DNA from: Neobacillus bataviensis LMG 21833 | GTDB lineage: Bacteria; Bacillota; Bacilli; Bacillales; Cytobacillaceae | DNA length: 64,000 bases | Direction: 5' to 3' | Assembly: GCF_000307875.1 (NCBI RefSeq) | Contig: NZ_AJLS01000138.1 | Span: forward strand, 62,001 to 126,000 | Shown here: positions 36,328 through 45,726 of the stretch, piece by piece | How the letters are laid out: each line of letters starts with the position of its first letter | How positions within the stretch are numbered: the first letter of the stretch is position 1 | Position numbers and translations under genes: made by a program | The notes under the pieces: model-generated | The model's input: only the letters and a program-made list of their open reading frames with translations | The model's database searches: none | What the model was told of the DNA's origin: nothing

Positions 36328-36840
36328 TTATAAATCCTTTTTAATTTCCCTTACCACATGTCCAAGCTCAGGCAGGATTAACTTGTTCATTGCTAGCTTG
36401 ACCGCTCCAGTTGAACCTGGAGTGGCGAACACGGCCTTATTTTTAACGACTCCGGCAATCGCCCTCGAAAGGATCGCGCTTGAGCCGATATCCTCTTGAT
36501 AGCTTAGCATCCTGAACAATTCTCCAAAGCCGACGATTTCTTTTTCGAGAAGACTTTGTACCGTTTCAATCGTTACATCACGCTTGGCAATTCCAGTGCC
36601 GCCATTTGTCAGGATAACATCAATATCCCCTCTGTCGCAGCCTTTTAAAATTTCATTTTGAATCGGTGTTGCTTCGTCCTTCACAATGACGTAATCAGCA
36701 ATCATATGCCCGGCTTCTTCAAGCAGTGCAATCATTAGCTTACCGCTTTTGTCCGTTTCTTTATCTCTTGTATCACTAACTGTTATGATTTTACAGGAAA
36801 CGGTCTTTGGTGCTTCTTTTTTATGTTCTTGCGTATTCAT
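36328..36840 (-). CDS. moaB: Molybdenum cofactor biosynthesis protein MoaB
   Basis: MoaB/MogA-type proteins adenylylate molybdopterin or bind it during cofactor synthesis. The 170-residue protein has the family motifs ITVSDTRD near residue 20, TNGGTGIAKRDVT near residue 90 and FATPGSTGAVKLAM near residue 140. It follows the EcsC-family gene by 2 bp, so the two are probably co-transcribed. No other mo genes are present here; in B. subtilis moaB is also away from the main moa cluster. Confidence 0.95.
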   Translation of the reverse strand: MNTQEHKKEAPKTVSCKIITVSDTRDKETDKSGKLMIALLEEAGHMIADYVIVKDEATPIQNEILKGCDRGDIDVILTNGGTGIAKRDVTIETVQSLLEKEIVGFGELFRMLSYQEDIGSSAILSRAIAGVVKNKAVFATPGSTGAVKLAMNKLILPELGHVVREIKKDL

Positions 36841-36842
36841 CG

Positions 36843-37679
36843 TTAAAACTCCTCTTTTTCCTCAAGATAGCGAAGTTGATAATATTTATGGGCTACATCC
36901 GTTACTTTTCTCGTTAATTGATAATTGGCCCCTGCTCCTATTGCCATGCTTACAAGCGGAATCCCCTGAATGACTTTCTTCCGAAACAAGGCAATGACCA
37001 TCGCTTTTATTAGTTGCTGAACGGGCTGTTCCAGCCAAGTGATATCAGTTATCTTTTCGTTCCCTTGATAAAAATAATGCTCATCATTTCCGGCCAAATC
37101 CTCCATTAACGAGTTCCATCCCTCTTTTTGGATTCTTGGCGGTAATGTCGCCGTATGGAATACTTTTAATGATGTCATCATTTCGTATGGGGTATTCACT
37201 TCAAAACCGTAGGTCATCGCGATTAATTGAACAATCCTTAAATTGATGACTGCCATCGCAGGAATATCAGTGCCTAAGAGCAGCGTGCCTCCTGTTCCTG
37301 CAAGTCCCCCTTGGGCAAACGAATATAAACGGTGCCTCGCTATTTGCTGCTCTGCTATGTATTGTAATTGATCAATCGTTAATTTTTTTATGTCGGCTAT
37401 TTTTTCTATATCTTTACTAAAAATTCGTCCCGAAGTTAGAATTCTTTCCTTTGCATCCATTTGAAGCTGTGAGCCTTGAATCATCCCATGCAAATGAAAT
37501 AACCATGTATCAATCAGTGAAAAAAATTGTTGTTGCACCTTTTCTGGTAGTAACAAAAAAGAACGTTCCAAATATTTTTCATACGTTAATTGTAAGTCAT
37601 TTACCTCGTAATTTAGTAAATTTTCTTCCCATAGCCGTATTTCATTTAAAACGCTTGTTTCGCGGTCTGTCAATGTCAT
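36843..37679 (-). CDS. EcsC family protein
   Basis: A 278-residue protein with the EcsC domain. The C-terminal two thirds has small-residue-rich hydrophobic stretches (GGLAGTGGTLLLGTDIPAMAVINLRIVQLIAMTYGF, given here only as a region near 130-165, and VSMAIGAGANYQLT near 245) and conserved polar residues. Homologues in Bacillus are peripheral or weakly membrane-associated with unknown function. It is immediately upstream of moaB on the same strand and downstream of ackA's terminator. No enzymatic motif is visible. Confidence 0.85.
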   Translation of the reverse strand: MTLTDRETSVLNEIRLWEENLLNYEVNDLQLTYEKYLERSFLLLPEKVQQQFFSLIDTWLFHLHGMIQGSQLQMDAKERILTSGRIFSKDIEKIADIKKLTIDQLQYIAEQQIARHRLYSFAQGGLAGTGGTLLLGTDIPAMAVINLRIVQLIAMTYGFEVNTPYEMMTSLKVFHTATLPPRIQKEGWNSLMEDLAGNDEHYFYQGNEKITDITWLEQPVQQLIKAMVIALFRKKVIQGIPLVSMAIGAGANYQLTRKVTDVAHKYYQLRYLEEKEEF

Positions 37680-37740
37680 CTATTTCTGACCTCCTCCTGT
37701 TACATTTCTTTTTCCAGTATATCACAAAAAATTGGACATA

Positions 37741-37779
37741 AAAAAAAGCAAAAGCCATTTAAATAGCTTTTGCCTTTTT
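37741..37779 (-). terminator. Terminator of ackA
   Basis: GCAAAAGC..GCTTTTGC stem followed by eight Ts on the minus strand, just after the ackA stop. Confidence 0.9.
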
Positions 37780-37783
37780 GGAA

Positions 37784-38980
37784 TTATGAATGTGATCCAG
37801 CTAAACGAACGACGTCACGTGCAATCATGACTTCCTCATTTGTTGGAATGATGATAACTTTAACTGGTGAGTGCGGGTAGTTAATGAATGCTTCCTCGCC
37901 TCTCACCTTATTTAGTGCGGGATCCCAATAAACGCCCATAAATTCAAGACCTTTTAAAACATTTTCTCTAATTGTGTCACTATTTTCACCAATACCGGCT
38001 GTGAAAATAATCGCGTCTACTCCGAACATACGTGATGCATAAGAACCAATATACTTATGGATTCGGTTTGCAAACACATCCAATGCCAGTTGTGCTCGTT
38101 CATTACCCTTTTTCGCTTCTATTTCAATATCCCGAAGATCGCTTGAGAAACCGGAAACGGCTAACATCCCACTCTTTTTATTTAACACATCTAGAACTTC
38201 ATCAGCAGTTTTGCCGGTCTTTTCCATGATATATGGAATAAGTGCAGGGTCAATATTACCTGAGCGGGTACCCATTGTTACCCCTGCAAGTGGTGTAAAG
38301 CCCATAGAAGTATCAATTGATTTTCCGCCCTCGATTGCCGCAATACTTGCACCATTCCCTAAGTGACAGGAGATTAAACGAAGCTGTTCAACAGGGCGAC
38401 CCAATAGTTCTGCTGCACGCTGGGAAACATATTTATGGCTTGTGCCATGGAAACCATATTTCCGGATGCCATATTCTTTATAATATTCAAATGGTAGACT
38501 GTATAAAAAAGAACTTTCAGGCATGGTTTGATGAAAGGCTGTATCAAAAACAGCGATTGCTGGAACATTCGGCAGTACACGCATAAAAGCCTTAATGCCC
38601 GTAGCATTAGCCGGGTTGTGCAATGGAGCTAATTCTGATAATTCGTCAATTTTGGCTAACACCTCATCCGTAATTACAACAGAATCAGTAAAGGTTTCTC
38701 CCCCGTGCACTACACGATGGCCAATTCCTTCAATCTCATTTAATGACTCAATAATTCCTAAAGTAGTTAATTTATCTAATAACATTTTTACTGCGACTTC
38801 ATGGTCTGGAATATCTATAATTTCCTGAATCTTTTCCCCATTGGCCGTTATAGTAAAAATTGAATCATTAAGGCCAATTCTTTCAATCAGCCCTTTTGTA
38901 ATAACTTCTTCACTTGGCATTTCAAATAATTGAAACTTCAAAGAAGAACTACCCGCATTAATTGCAATGATCTTTGCCAT
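37784..38980 (-). CDS. ackA: Acetate kinase
   Basis: AckA converts acetyl phosphate and ADP to acetate and ATP in overflow metabolism. The 398-residue protein starts [19 protein letters not shown] (the acetokinase signature) after AAAAGGAGCGG. It also shows [20 protein letters not shown], the [13 protein letters not shown] stretch and [11 protein letters not shown]. Upstream in-frame residues (10 aa) lack a ribosome site. A cre-like sequence lies about 145 bp upstream of the start; CcpA activates ackA in B. subtilis through an upstream cre. Confidence 0.98.
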   Translation of the reverse strand: MAKIIAINAGSSSLKFQLFEMPSEEVITKGLIERIGLNDSIFTITANGEKIQEIIDIPDHEVAVKMLLDKLTTLGIIESLNEIEGIGHRVVHGGETFTDSVVITDEVLAKIDELSELAPLHNPANATGIKAFMRVLPNVPAIAVFDTAFHQTMPESSFLYSLPFEYYKEYGIRKYGFHGTSHKYVSQRAAELLGRPVEQLRLISCHLGNGASIAAIEGGKSIDTSMGFTPLAGVTMGTRSGNIDPALIPYIMEKTGKTADEVLDVLNKKSGMLAVSGFSSDLRDIEIEAKKGNERAQLALDVFANRIHKYIGSYASRMFGVDAIIFTAGIGENSDTIRENVLKGLEFMGVYWDPALNKVRGEEAFINYPHSPVKVIIIPTNEEVMIARDVVRLAGSHS

Positions 38981-39125
38981 TTTGCTACCGCTCCTTTTAT
39001 ATAACAACATCGATTCATGATGAAATTTGAATAGTACACCTTATTTTGTGCAAACCGACCTTGTTTATTTCCCTCAATTCCTCATTTAATCATTGAAAAT
39101 CGGACTTTTCAAGGGATAAATCCAT

Positions 39126-39139
39126 TGGCAACGGTTCCA
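39126..39139 (+). promoter_or_regulatory. cre-like site upstream of ackA
   Basis: TGGCAACGGTTCCA fits the cre consensus TGWNANCGNTNWCA in 12 of 14 positions and is part of the near-palindrome TTGGCAACGGTTCCAA. Its upstream position suits CcpA activation. Confidence 0.45.
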
Positions 39140-39220
39140 ACTCAAATGTTCATTTATTCACAAATTTCTAATATTATTAAACAAAAACAAAAAGGATAAA
39201 ACCGGTAATTAAAACCAGCA

Positions 39221-40204
39221 TTATCCTTTATTATCCTGAAACCATTTTTCAATTTTAGTTAATATTTTGTCCATTGCAACGGCATTTGAAAGACTCGGTA
39301 AATTTACGAGTAATGCTTCCTTTGGCGGCTGGACGCCTTCCCCTTTTTTCTGTAATACCAAAATACTCTTGGCCGATTGTTTATTTTTAAACATGGTTGG
39401 CGGTAATTGAAGCAAGCCCTGAATGATCACATTTTCCTTGATAAATTCATGAAGCTGTGGTGCTTGTTCACTTTCAAACAGGCCGTTTGGAATGAGGAAA
39501 AATAAATATCCCCCGGGTTTGGTATGTTTGACGCTTTGTTCGATAAATAAATGATGGGAAAACGAGTGACCCTTCGAAGCTTTTAACTGATAATCCGCCG
39601 CTCTAATATCATTGGGATAGTAGCCAATCGGTAAATCAGCAATAACAGCATCAACCGGATCGATAAATAAAGGCTCTAGACTATCTTGATTGAAAAACTC
39701 AACAGGATGCTCTTGCAGATTCGCATTTACATAAGCAAGCTTGATTAAAATATCGTCAACCTCTGCGCCTATTGCAGTGATTTCTTTATGTACGTGATTT
39801 AAAACGGTTGTTACTAAATTTCCTGTTCCAACGGCAGGGTCGAGGAGACGGAAGGCTGGCTGCTTCACAAATCGTTCCACTAAATAGCCCATCAACATCC
39901 CTATAGAATCTGGGGTCATTTGATGGTTAGGCTGGACATTTTCCTTCATCCCTTTTAAGATCACAAGCTGATAAGCTTTGCGAATATCCTCATTCGAATA
40001 TTTGACCAAGTGGGTCTCTTCATATACCTTCTTAAGCCTTTTCAGTGTCAGCTCACTTAGCTCATCCTGAAGGATAGCGCCCTGAAATAGATTTTCCCCT
40101 GTTTCGGCAAGTGCCTCAAGGTAGCTGCAGGATAATTCCTCTTGTAAAATAACCGCTGTTTCATTAAATAGTGTAAATAGCTGTTCAACCGGAGAAAGTT
40201 TCAT
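39221..40204 (-). CDS. ytxK: Class I SAM-dependent methyltransferase YtxK
   Basis: A 327-residue protein of the adenine-specific methyltransferase fold. An N-terminal helical region precedes the SAM-binding site (RLLDPAVGTGNLVTTVL near residue 120), an acidic loop (GAEVDDILIKLA) and the catalytic-type motif IADLPIGYYP, which stands where DNA N6-methylases have (D/N)PPY/F. The target is not known. The start ATG (MKLSPVEQLF) follows GGAGGGG. It lies between ackA and tpx as in B. subtilis; the same order supports a conserved though uncharacterised role. Confidence 0.92.
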   Translation of the reverse strand: MKLSPVEQLFTLFNETAVILQEELSCSYLEALAETGENLFQGAILQDELSELTLKRLKKVYEETHLVKYSNEDIRKAYQLVILKGMKENVQPNHQMTPDSIGMLMGYLVERFVKQPAFRLLDPAVGTGNLVTTVLNHVHKEITAIGAEVDDILIKLAYVNANLQEHPVEFFNQDSLEPLFIDPVDAVIADLPIGYYPNDIRAADYQLKASKGHSFSHHLFIEQSVKHTKPGGYLFFLIPNGLFESEQAPQLHEFIKENVIIQGLLQLPPTMFKNKQSAKSILVLQKKGEGVQPPKEALLVNLPSLSNAVAMDKILTKIEKWFQDNKG

Positions 40205-40269
40205 TTGTTTCCCCTCCAATCCTAAATTTCCTTATTCATTTTATACGAGTTTATGTTTTTTAAACAAGT

Positions 40270-40302
40270 AAAAAGGCCTCGCTTTAGAGACGAGGCCTTT
40301 CT
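40270..40302 (-). terminator. Terminator of tpx
   Basis: AAAGGCCTCG / CGAGGCCTTT perfect stem with a 9-nt loop and a short T tract on the minus strand. Confidence 0.9.
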
Positions 40303-40309
40303 GTTTCAA

Positions 40310-40810
40310 TTATTTTGCCGCTTTTGCAGCCTCAATTGCAGCTTCGTAGTTTGGATGGTTTGTTGCTTCACTAACATACTCTACATATGTCACTGTATCA
40401 TTTGAGTCAACAACGAAAACAGCACGAGCTAGTAAGCGTAATTCTTGGATTGCAACCCCAAATGCTTCTCCAAAAGATAAATCACGGTGATCAGAAAGTG
40501 TTTGAACATTTTCAATTCCTGCTGCAGCACACCAGCGTTTTTGTGCAAATGGTAAGTCTACGCTCACAGTTAAAATTTTAACGTTTCCTAAGCTGTTTGC
40601 TTCTTCATTGAAACGGCGTGTTTCTGCATCACAAACACCTGTGTCTAAAGAAGGTACAGAAGTGATTAAACGAACCTGCCCTTTTGTATTTTCTAGGGTT
40701 ACTTCTGATAGGTCATTTGCCAATACTGTAAAGTTTGGAGCCTTGTCCCCAACCTTCACTTCACTTCCCATCAAGGTAATTTCTTTTCCTTTAAATGTTA
40801 CATTTGCCAT
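40310..40810 (-). CDS. tpx: Thiol peroxidase (atypical 2-Cys peroxiredoxin)
   Basis: Tpx reduces hydrogen and alkyl peroxides using thioredoxin. The 166-residue protein starts MANVTFKGKE after AAAGGAGG. The peroxidatic Cys60 lies in PSLDTGVCDAET and the resolving Cys94 in KRWCAAAG, matching the atypical 2-Cys arrangement. Upstream in-frame residues (11 aa) overlap the ribosome site and are not used. Single-gene unit between ytxK and gerW. Confidence 0.97.
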   Translation of the reverse strand: MANVTFKGKEITLMGSEVKVGDKAPNFTVLANDLSEVTLENTKGQVRLITSVPSLDTGVCDAETRRFNEEANSLGNVKILTVSVDLPFAQKRWCAAAGIENVQTLSDHRDLSFGEAFGVAIQELRLLARAVFVVDSNDTVTYVEYVSEATNHPNYEAAIEAAKAAK

Positions 40811-40928
40811 TCTCTTCATCCTCCTTTGTCGTTTTAAAGTCAATACCTATTAGATACATTGACTTTAATATGTACAGTGTAAATATATCTTTTCAACACT
40901 ATTTTTGCAATTTTTTTGGACTATCATT

Positions 40929-40967
40929 AAAAAAGTTAACCTTCCTTTGATGAGGAAGATTAACCTT
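40929..40967 (-). terminator. Terminator of gerW
   Basis: A 14-bp stem (AGGTTAATCTTCCT with AGGAAGGTTAACTT, two G-U pairs) followed by six Ts on the minus strand. Confidence 0.88.
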
Positions 40968-40971
40968 CTTC

Positions 40972-41451
40972 TTATAACTCAAGGTCAACTTTTGGCTGCT
41001 GTTGCCCGCTTTGTTGTTGATTATTGGTATCCTTTTTCGAGAACATTTGCTGAATTTTATCGACCGCTTGTGGGGCAAGTTCCAAAATCTTTTCATATAA
41101 ATGGGTACTTTCATCAAGATGCAGCATTTTGACACCTTGTGAATTTACAATTAAAAAGGCAATTGGAGTGATAGAAACACCGCCTCCGCTTCCGCCACCA
41201 AATGGAAGGGACGGTTTCCCAGCACTTTGACTTTGCCCTTGACTCCCGCTTTGTCCGCCTTGTGATTGGGAGCTGTCGACTTTAAATTCACTCCCTCCGG
41301 CTGCAAATCCAAATCCTACCTTCGATACTGTTAAAATAACACTTCCGTCAGGGGTTTCAACAGGGTCCCCGATGATAGTATTTACATCAATCATTTCTTT
41401 CAAGCTTTCCATTGCTGTCGTCATCAAACCTTGAATTGGGTGGTCAGACAT
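40972..41451 (-). CDS. gerW: Spore germination protein GerW (YtfJ family)
   Basis: GerW is a forespore protein required for normal germination with L-alanine. The 159-residue protein begins MSDHPIQGLMTTAMESLKEMIDVNTIIGDPV, contains the family core VSKVGFGFAAGG, a Ser/Gln/Gly-rich linker (about residues 68-90) and the glycine-rich FGGGSGGGVSITPIAFLI. The ATG follows AGAGGAGG; an upstream start seven codons earlier would overlap this site. It follows ytfI, which ends within 18 bp. Confidence 0.93.
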   Translation of the reverse strand: MSDHPIQGLMTTAMESLKEMIDVNTIIGDPVETPDGSVILTVSKVGFGFAAGGSEFKVDSSQSQGGQSGSQGQSQSAGKPSLPFGGGSGGGVSITPIAFLIVNSQGVKMLHLDESTHLYEKILELAPQAVDKIQQMFSKKDTNNQQQSGQQQPKVDLEL

Positions 41452-41468
41452 GGCTATTTCCTCCTCTT

Positions 41469-42158
41469 TCAAACGGATTTCGTTTTTTCATTTTTAAAAT
41501 TACTACGCGGTTTCCCGCCTTTCCAGAATTTAATCATCTTTAATCCTGCGAGAATAGCATACCCGATTCGAAACTGAAACATACACGTTAACTGGGTTTG
41601 AATGACAGCAGCTTGAAAATGGGGCGTAACAGATAAATGGGGCATTTCCTTTAAGCGAAAATAATGACTAAGAATACTGACAATGCTCCCTTTTATTGCC
41701 CATATCGCCCCTGTCAACATTCCTGTATGCGCCGCATCGCCAACCCCCATCAGTGTTTGCCATTCAAAATTTTTTATGGTAACCCTTTTAAAAAATTTCC
41801 TCACAATCACATGCAAATCAATAACTCTTTCTAAAAGTTCTTTTGTTTTTTCAAAGCTGCTCACTACGTCATTTTGGGTAATTTGGTTCACCGTATTTTC
41901 TGGATTTTCAGCTGCCGAGTCCCCCATATGTGAATGACTTTTTACCACTAGACTTGGTGAATTATCATCAATTTTTATCAATGGAACATTTAGCTTATAT
42001 TTAATGAGTCCAAACCATATCTTAAACTCTACCTTTAAATCATCATTGTCATTATGATGATAATAATTTAAAAGAATCGTTATTTTCGTAAAAATAATTA
42101 AAATGAATAAGAACAAGAGTATTGATAAAGAAAGCCAAAGCCAAAACAATTTATTCAC
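41469..42158 (-). CDS. ytfI: DUF2953 membrane protein YtfI
   Basis: A 229-residue protein with one N-terminal membrane helix (residues ~3-27), a basic and aromatic middle region (KFFKRVTIKNFEWQT) and the DUF2953 C-terminal stretch around ILAGLKMIKFW. It precedes gerW in the same operon, and the pair ytfI-ytfJ is conserved and forespore-expressed in B. subtilis. Molecular function is unknown. Its start ATG lacks an obviously strong ribosome site but matches the family N-terminus. Confidence 0.88.
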   Translation of the reverse strand: MNKLFWLWLSLSILLFLFILIIFTKITILLNYYHHNDNDDLKVEFKIWFGLIKYKLNVPLIKIDDNSPSLVVKSHSHMGDSAAENPENTVNQITQNDVVSSFEKTKELLERVIDLHVIVRKFFKRVTIKNFEWQTLMGVGDAAHTGMLTGAIWAIKGSIVSILSHYFRLKEMPHLSVTPHFQAAVIQTQLTCMFQFRIGYAILAGLKMIKFWKGGKPRSNFKNEKTKSV

Positions 42159-42190
42159 AACCTTTCAGCCTTTTATTATTTACTTTTAGG

Positions 42191-42225
42191 AAAAAAATAA
42201 ACCTGCCAACTTGAAGTTGACAGGC
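42191..42225 (-). terminator. Terminator of yteJ
   Basis: CCTG-T-CAAC / GTTG-G-CAGG stem with a 5-nt loop followed by TTTATTTTTTT on the minus strand. Confidence 0.85.
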
Positions 42226-42238
42226 TTGTTTTAATCCC

Positions 42239-42688
42239 TTATCTTTCTACATGTATTACCGTAGTATCCGTAAAGATGTCGTGCAGCCCTTGCTTTTTAG
42301 GTAAAAAGGCAACAATGATATAGCCAATGATGACCGTTGCCGAGATAAAGCGTCCAATCCATTCACGATAAATAATTGTTCCCCACGACATTTCATCATT
42401 TTTTAAGTCTATTACTTTTAAACCGAATACCATTTTTCCAAGCGTTTGCCTAAAATATTTCGTCATCAACACAAAATATAAATAAAAGATGACCGCAGAT
42501 GCAATCGAAATAGGCGCAAACATATTAAATTCCGATAGAGAAATATCAAGTGCTCGAAAGAACGGGTTTATTAGCAGTCGTTCGATACTCCCCACAACAA
42601 TTAAATCAAGCAGATAGGCCCAAAAACGCATCCAGAAGCCTGCATAACGAATAGGGGATTCCTGTAAACCAGGTTCATTCGATTCCAT
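42239..42688 (-). CDS. yteJ: RDD family membrane protein YteJ
   Basis: A 149-residue RDD-domain protein with three membrane helices. The family's conserved Arg-Asp-Asp positions appear as RFWAYLLDLIVVG near residue 20, and KMVFGLKVID follows. The ATG (MESNEPGLQESP) follows GGGGGAAAG; an upstream start would run into sppA. It lies 13 bp downstream of sppA and likely shares its operon. RDD proteins are suspected sodium/proton transporters or membrane stabilisers; the function here is open. Confidence 0.88.
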   Translation of the reverse strand: MESNEPGLQESPIRYAGFWMRFWAYLLDLIVVGSIERLLINPFFRALDISLSEFNMFAPISIASAVIFYLYFVLMTKYFRQTLGKMVFGLKVIDLKNDEMSWGTIIYREWIGRFISATVIIGYIIVAFLPKKQGLHDIFTDTTVIHVER

Positions 42689-42701
42689 TCCACTTTCCCC
42701 C

Positions 42702-43712
42702 TTATTCCGCATATAGGTACATTAAGCGTGGTGAATTGGGCTTGGAAAGGATTTTCATGAGTCCCGCCATTTCCACATTATCACCGAATAATTTATTTGC
42801 CTGGAACTTAAATAGTGAGCCAAAACCGAGATCGTCCGAATAGCGGACTACCTTTGCCCCTTTAAGCTTCTCCTGCTTTTTCATTTGATCAATGACATCT
42901 TCTAGGTAGCCAAAATCATCAATTAGTTTAATTTCTTTTGCCTGGCGGCCATCATACACCCGTCCATCTGCTATCTGCTTCACGTCATCAACACTCATAT
43001 GGCGGCCCTCTGAAATGACTTTTACAAACCCTTCATAGGAATTATCAATCATCTTTTGTAAAATTTGCCGCTCGTCTTCCGTCATTTCTCTGGTTGGGCT
43101 CATGATGTCTTTATACTTACCACTTTTAATCGTGACAAAATCGACACCATATTTATCTGCCAAGCCCTTATAATTATATCCTTCCATAATCACTCCAAGC
43201 GACCCCGTCAATGTTTCGGGGCTGGCAAAGATCTTTTTCGCTGCCGTTGAAATATAATACCCCCCTGAAGCAGCCATCGAACCCATCGATATATATACCG
43301 GTTTTTTACTATCCTTTTGGATATCAACGAGCTTGTCATGTATTTCTGCACTCTCGACAACACCACCGCCAGGTGAGTTTACTCTAATAATTACTCCCTT
43401 CACCGTATCATCCTCTTGCAAATAGGTTAACTTTTTCATAAAGTCCTGATGATTATAACCCGAACTTTGCAGGAAAGACCCTGCATCGCCGGTATCTTGG
43501 ATAACACCGTCGACATCGAGAATAACTATTTTCTTTAATTCGCTGCCGTCCTTAACGACTTCCTCCGTAAATGGCTGTTCGGCAGTCTCCATAAAATCAG
43601 TAAAATCTGTTTTGATCCCTTTAAAAGCAAATGCCGACAAAAAGTTAATAACAATCGAAACAAAAAATAATGCGGCGGCAATTCCCAAGGCGGCCCAACG
43701 TTTTCCATTCAT
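42702..43712 (-). CDS. sppA: Signal peptide peptidase SppA
   Basis: SppA degrades cleaved signal peptides and resists lantibiotics in B. subtilis. The 336-residue protein starts MNGKRWAALGIAAALF with an N-terminal membrane anchor (about residues 4-26). The serine-lysine dyad is visible: the nucleophile Ser lies in SMGSMAASGGYY and the Lys in TIKSGKYKDI. VNSPGGGVVESAEI forms the substrate groove. GTGAGGGAG precedes the ATG, so upstream residues (19 aa) are discarded. Confidence 0.96.
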   Translation of the reverse strand: MNGKRWAALGIAAALFFVSIVINFLSAFAFKGIKTDFTDFMETAEQPFTEEVVKDGSELKKIVILDVDGVIQDTGDAGSFLQSSGYNHQDFMKKLTYLQEDDTVKGVIIRVNSPGGGVVESAEIHDKLVDIQKDSKKPVYISMGSMAASGGYYISTAAKKIFASPETLTGSLGVIMEGYNYKGLADKYGVDFVTIKSGKYKDIMSPTREMTEDERQILQKMIDNSYEGFVKVISEGRHMSVDDVKQIADGRVYDGRQAKEIKLIDDFGYLEDVIDQMKKQEKLKGAKVVRYSDDLGFGSLFKFQANKLFGDNVEMAGLMKILSKPNSPRLMYLYAE

Positions 43713-43865
43713 ATGTATCTCCCTCACTTTCTTTTGTTTAGCAACGCCCTTCCTTTCATATTGTTTCAAAAAAGTGCTAAACTAATTTCAGAGTATTATT
43801 ATTTTATCAAAGATATATTTCCAATTATTGCATTTTTTAAAAGTACCCAATAGGAGGAGTAGTTA

Positions 43866-44669
43866 ATGGAACTTAGACGAAATATTTATTACTATCACAA
43901 GCGGGATGCGGACATGCTTTCGGAAATGGCTCCCTTACTAGAATTGGCTGAACGGTATGGATTTACAATTGTTAATGATTATCGTAAGGCTAATATTATA
44001 GCCAGTGTTGGGGATGATGGTACATTTCTGCAGGCTGTAAGGAAAACTGGATTCCGCGATGATTGTCTTTACTTAGGAATTTCAACTCAAAATAATTTAA
44101 GCATGTATTGCGACTTTCGAATTAATGATACTTCAAAAATGATTGAGGCAATGACCACAACTGAACATATAGAAGTCCGCCGTTATCCATTGATTGAAGT
44201 AAATGTCGATGGGAAGGGGACATTCCCGTGCTTGAACGAATTCAGCATCCGTTCGTCTATTATTAAAACACTTGTCATCGATGTATTCGTTGACCAACTC
44301 CATTTAGAAACATTCCGTGGCGACGGCCTGATTGTGGCGACACCAACCGGAAGTACCGCTTATAATAAATCGGTAAATGGTTCGATTGTTGACCCGCTCC
44401 TATCCTGTATGCAGGTTAGTGAGGTTGCATCTGTGAATACGAACCGTTACCGCACACTTGGCGCTTCTTTTATCGTTGGCAGCGAGCGCACTCTTACTCT
44501 TAAGGTCGTCTCTGAGGGAAATGACCATCCGACAATGGGTATGGACAATGAAGCCTTAAGTATCCGTTATACGGATAACATCCAAATTAAAATTAGTGAT
44601 AAAAAAATTAAAACCTTAAAGTTAAAAGACAATTCTTTCTGGGATAAAGTGAAACGAACCTTTTTATAA
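43866..44669 (+). CDS. nadK: NAD kinase, PpnKB/YtdI type, with altered GGDG motif
   Basis: NAD kinase makes NADP from NAD. The 267-residue protein aligns with the second Bacillus NAD kinase (YtdI): IIASVGDDGTFLQAVRK, FRGDGLIVATPTGSTAYNKS and the C-terminal KLKDNSFWDKVKRTFL. The usual GGDG reads G49-D50-D51-G52, so the second glycine is aspartate while the catalytic Asp51 stays. The ATG follows AGGAGGAG. It is alone on the plus strand, as in B. subtilis. Confidence 0.93.
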   Translation: MELRRNIYYYHKRDADMLSEMAPLLELAERYGFTIVNDYRKANIIASVGDDGTFLQAVRKTGFRDDCLYLGISTQNNLSMYCDFRINDTSKMIEAMTTTEHIEVRRYPLIEVNVDGKGTFPCLNEFSIRSSIIKTLVIDVFVDQLHLETFRGDGLIVATPTGSTAYNKSVNGSIVDPLLSCMQVSEVASVNTNRYRTLGASFIVGSERTLTLKVVSEGNDHPTMGMDNEALSIRYTDNIQIKISDKKIKTLKLKDNSFWDKVKRTFL

Positions 44670-44674
44670 TCATG

Positions 44675-44707
44675 AAAAAACCTTATCCATTGGGATAAGG
44701 TTTTTTT
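44675..44707. terminator. Bidirectional terminator between nadK and rarD
   Basis: AAAAAACCTTATCC / GGATAAGGTTTTTT stem with a tiny loop between the two convergent genes. Confidence 0.9.
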
Positions 44708-44709
44708 CA

Positions 44710-45636
44710 CTATAGCGTTGCCCGTTTTTCTTTTCTCCATTTCATTTCGGACAACAGCTTTGTTTTTGATAGAGAATAAAGCGTAAGTGCCGTCCAAATA
44801 AACAAAAAGGCTATTAATTGTGTTTTGGAAAAATGCTCTTGATAGACAAAAACTCCTAAAATAAGTGTTATAGTTGGTGCAATATATTGCAGGAGGCCAA
44901 GTAATGAGAGCGGAATTTTTTGTGCCCCTTTAGCAAAATAAAGAAGTGGCACGGCAGTCGCAACACCTGCCCCCATTAATAATAAATCAGTTCCCACACT
45001 AGCTGATAAAAAGGAATTCGACCCTTGTAAAAATAAATATACCATATAAATAGCAGCGATTGGCGAAACGACAAGGGTCTCTAATGTCAACCCCACTTCA
45101 GAATTTACATTAATCAGCTTTTTCGCTAATCCGTATAATCCAAAGGAAAGGGCCAGTGAAATCGCAATCCAAGGAAATATGCCATGGGAAACGGTAACGA
45201 TAATTACGCCAACAGCTGCCAAAATGAAGGAGGCGTATTGGTAGATTGACAACCTTTCCTTTAGCACAACCATTCCCAATAGAATACTGACTAGGGGATT
45301 AATATAATAGCCAAGACTGGCTTCAATCATATGTCCGCTATTTACTGCCCAAATATAAACAAACCAATTTATACTAATTAATAGCGAGGCAATCGTCAGT
45401 GCAAACATTTGCTTTTTATTTTGGGCAAATCCTTTTAAAGTTCTAACAAATAATCCCCATTTTTTCGTAAAGAAAAGAATAATCAGCATAAAAATAAACG
45501 ACCAAAATATCCGATTTGCGAGAATCTCCTCGGCATTTACATGATTTAATAATTTCCAATAGATTGGCAATAGTCCCCAAATAAAATAAGAAAAGCCGGC
45601 GTAAATGGCCCCCATCTGTGTGTCTGTCTTTTTCAT
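44710..45636 (-). CDS. rarD: EamA-family transporter RarD
   Basis: RarD proteins are ten-helix drug/metabolite-type permeases with unknown substrates. The 308-residue sequence starts MKKTDTQMGAIYAGFSYFIWGLLPIYWKLL and shows the two EamA repeats (NPLVSILLGMVVLKERLS near residue 95-110, IAPTITLILGVFVYQEH near 245). Ten hydrophobic segments can be picked out. It lies between nadK and ytcJ. A horizontal or lineage-specific origin is possible, since I do not recall it at this place in B. subtilis. Confidence 0.88.
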   Translation of the reverse strand: MKKTDTQMGAIYAGFSYFIWGLLPIYWKLLNHVNAEEILANRIFWSFIFMLIILFFTKKWGLFVRTLKGFAQNKKQMFALTIASLLISINWFVYIWAVNSGHMIEASLGYYINPLVSILLGMVVLKERLSIYQYASFILAAVGVIIVTVSHGIFPWIAISLALSFGLYGLAKKLINVNSEVGLTLETLVVSPIAAIYMVYLFLQGSNSFLSASVGTDLLLMGAGVATAVPLLYFAKGAQKIPLSLLGLLQYIAPTITLILGVFVYQEHFSKTQLIAFLFIWTALTLYSLSKTKLLSEMKWRKEKRATL

Positions 45637-45726
45637 ATGTTTTCCCGATCCCCTATTCTTTCTAGTTTCGAAATATATTCATTATAACGTGAAACTTAAA
45701 AAGAAGGGGATTTTTTTCTTAACAAA

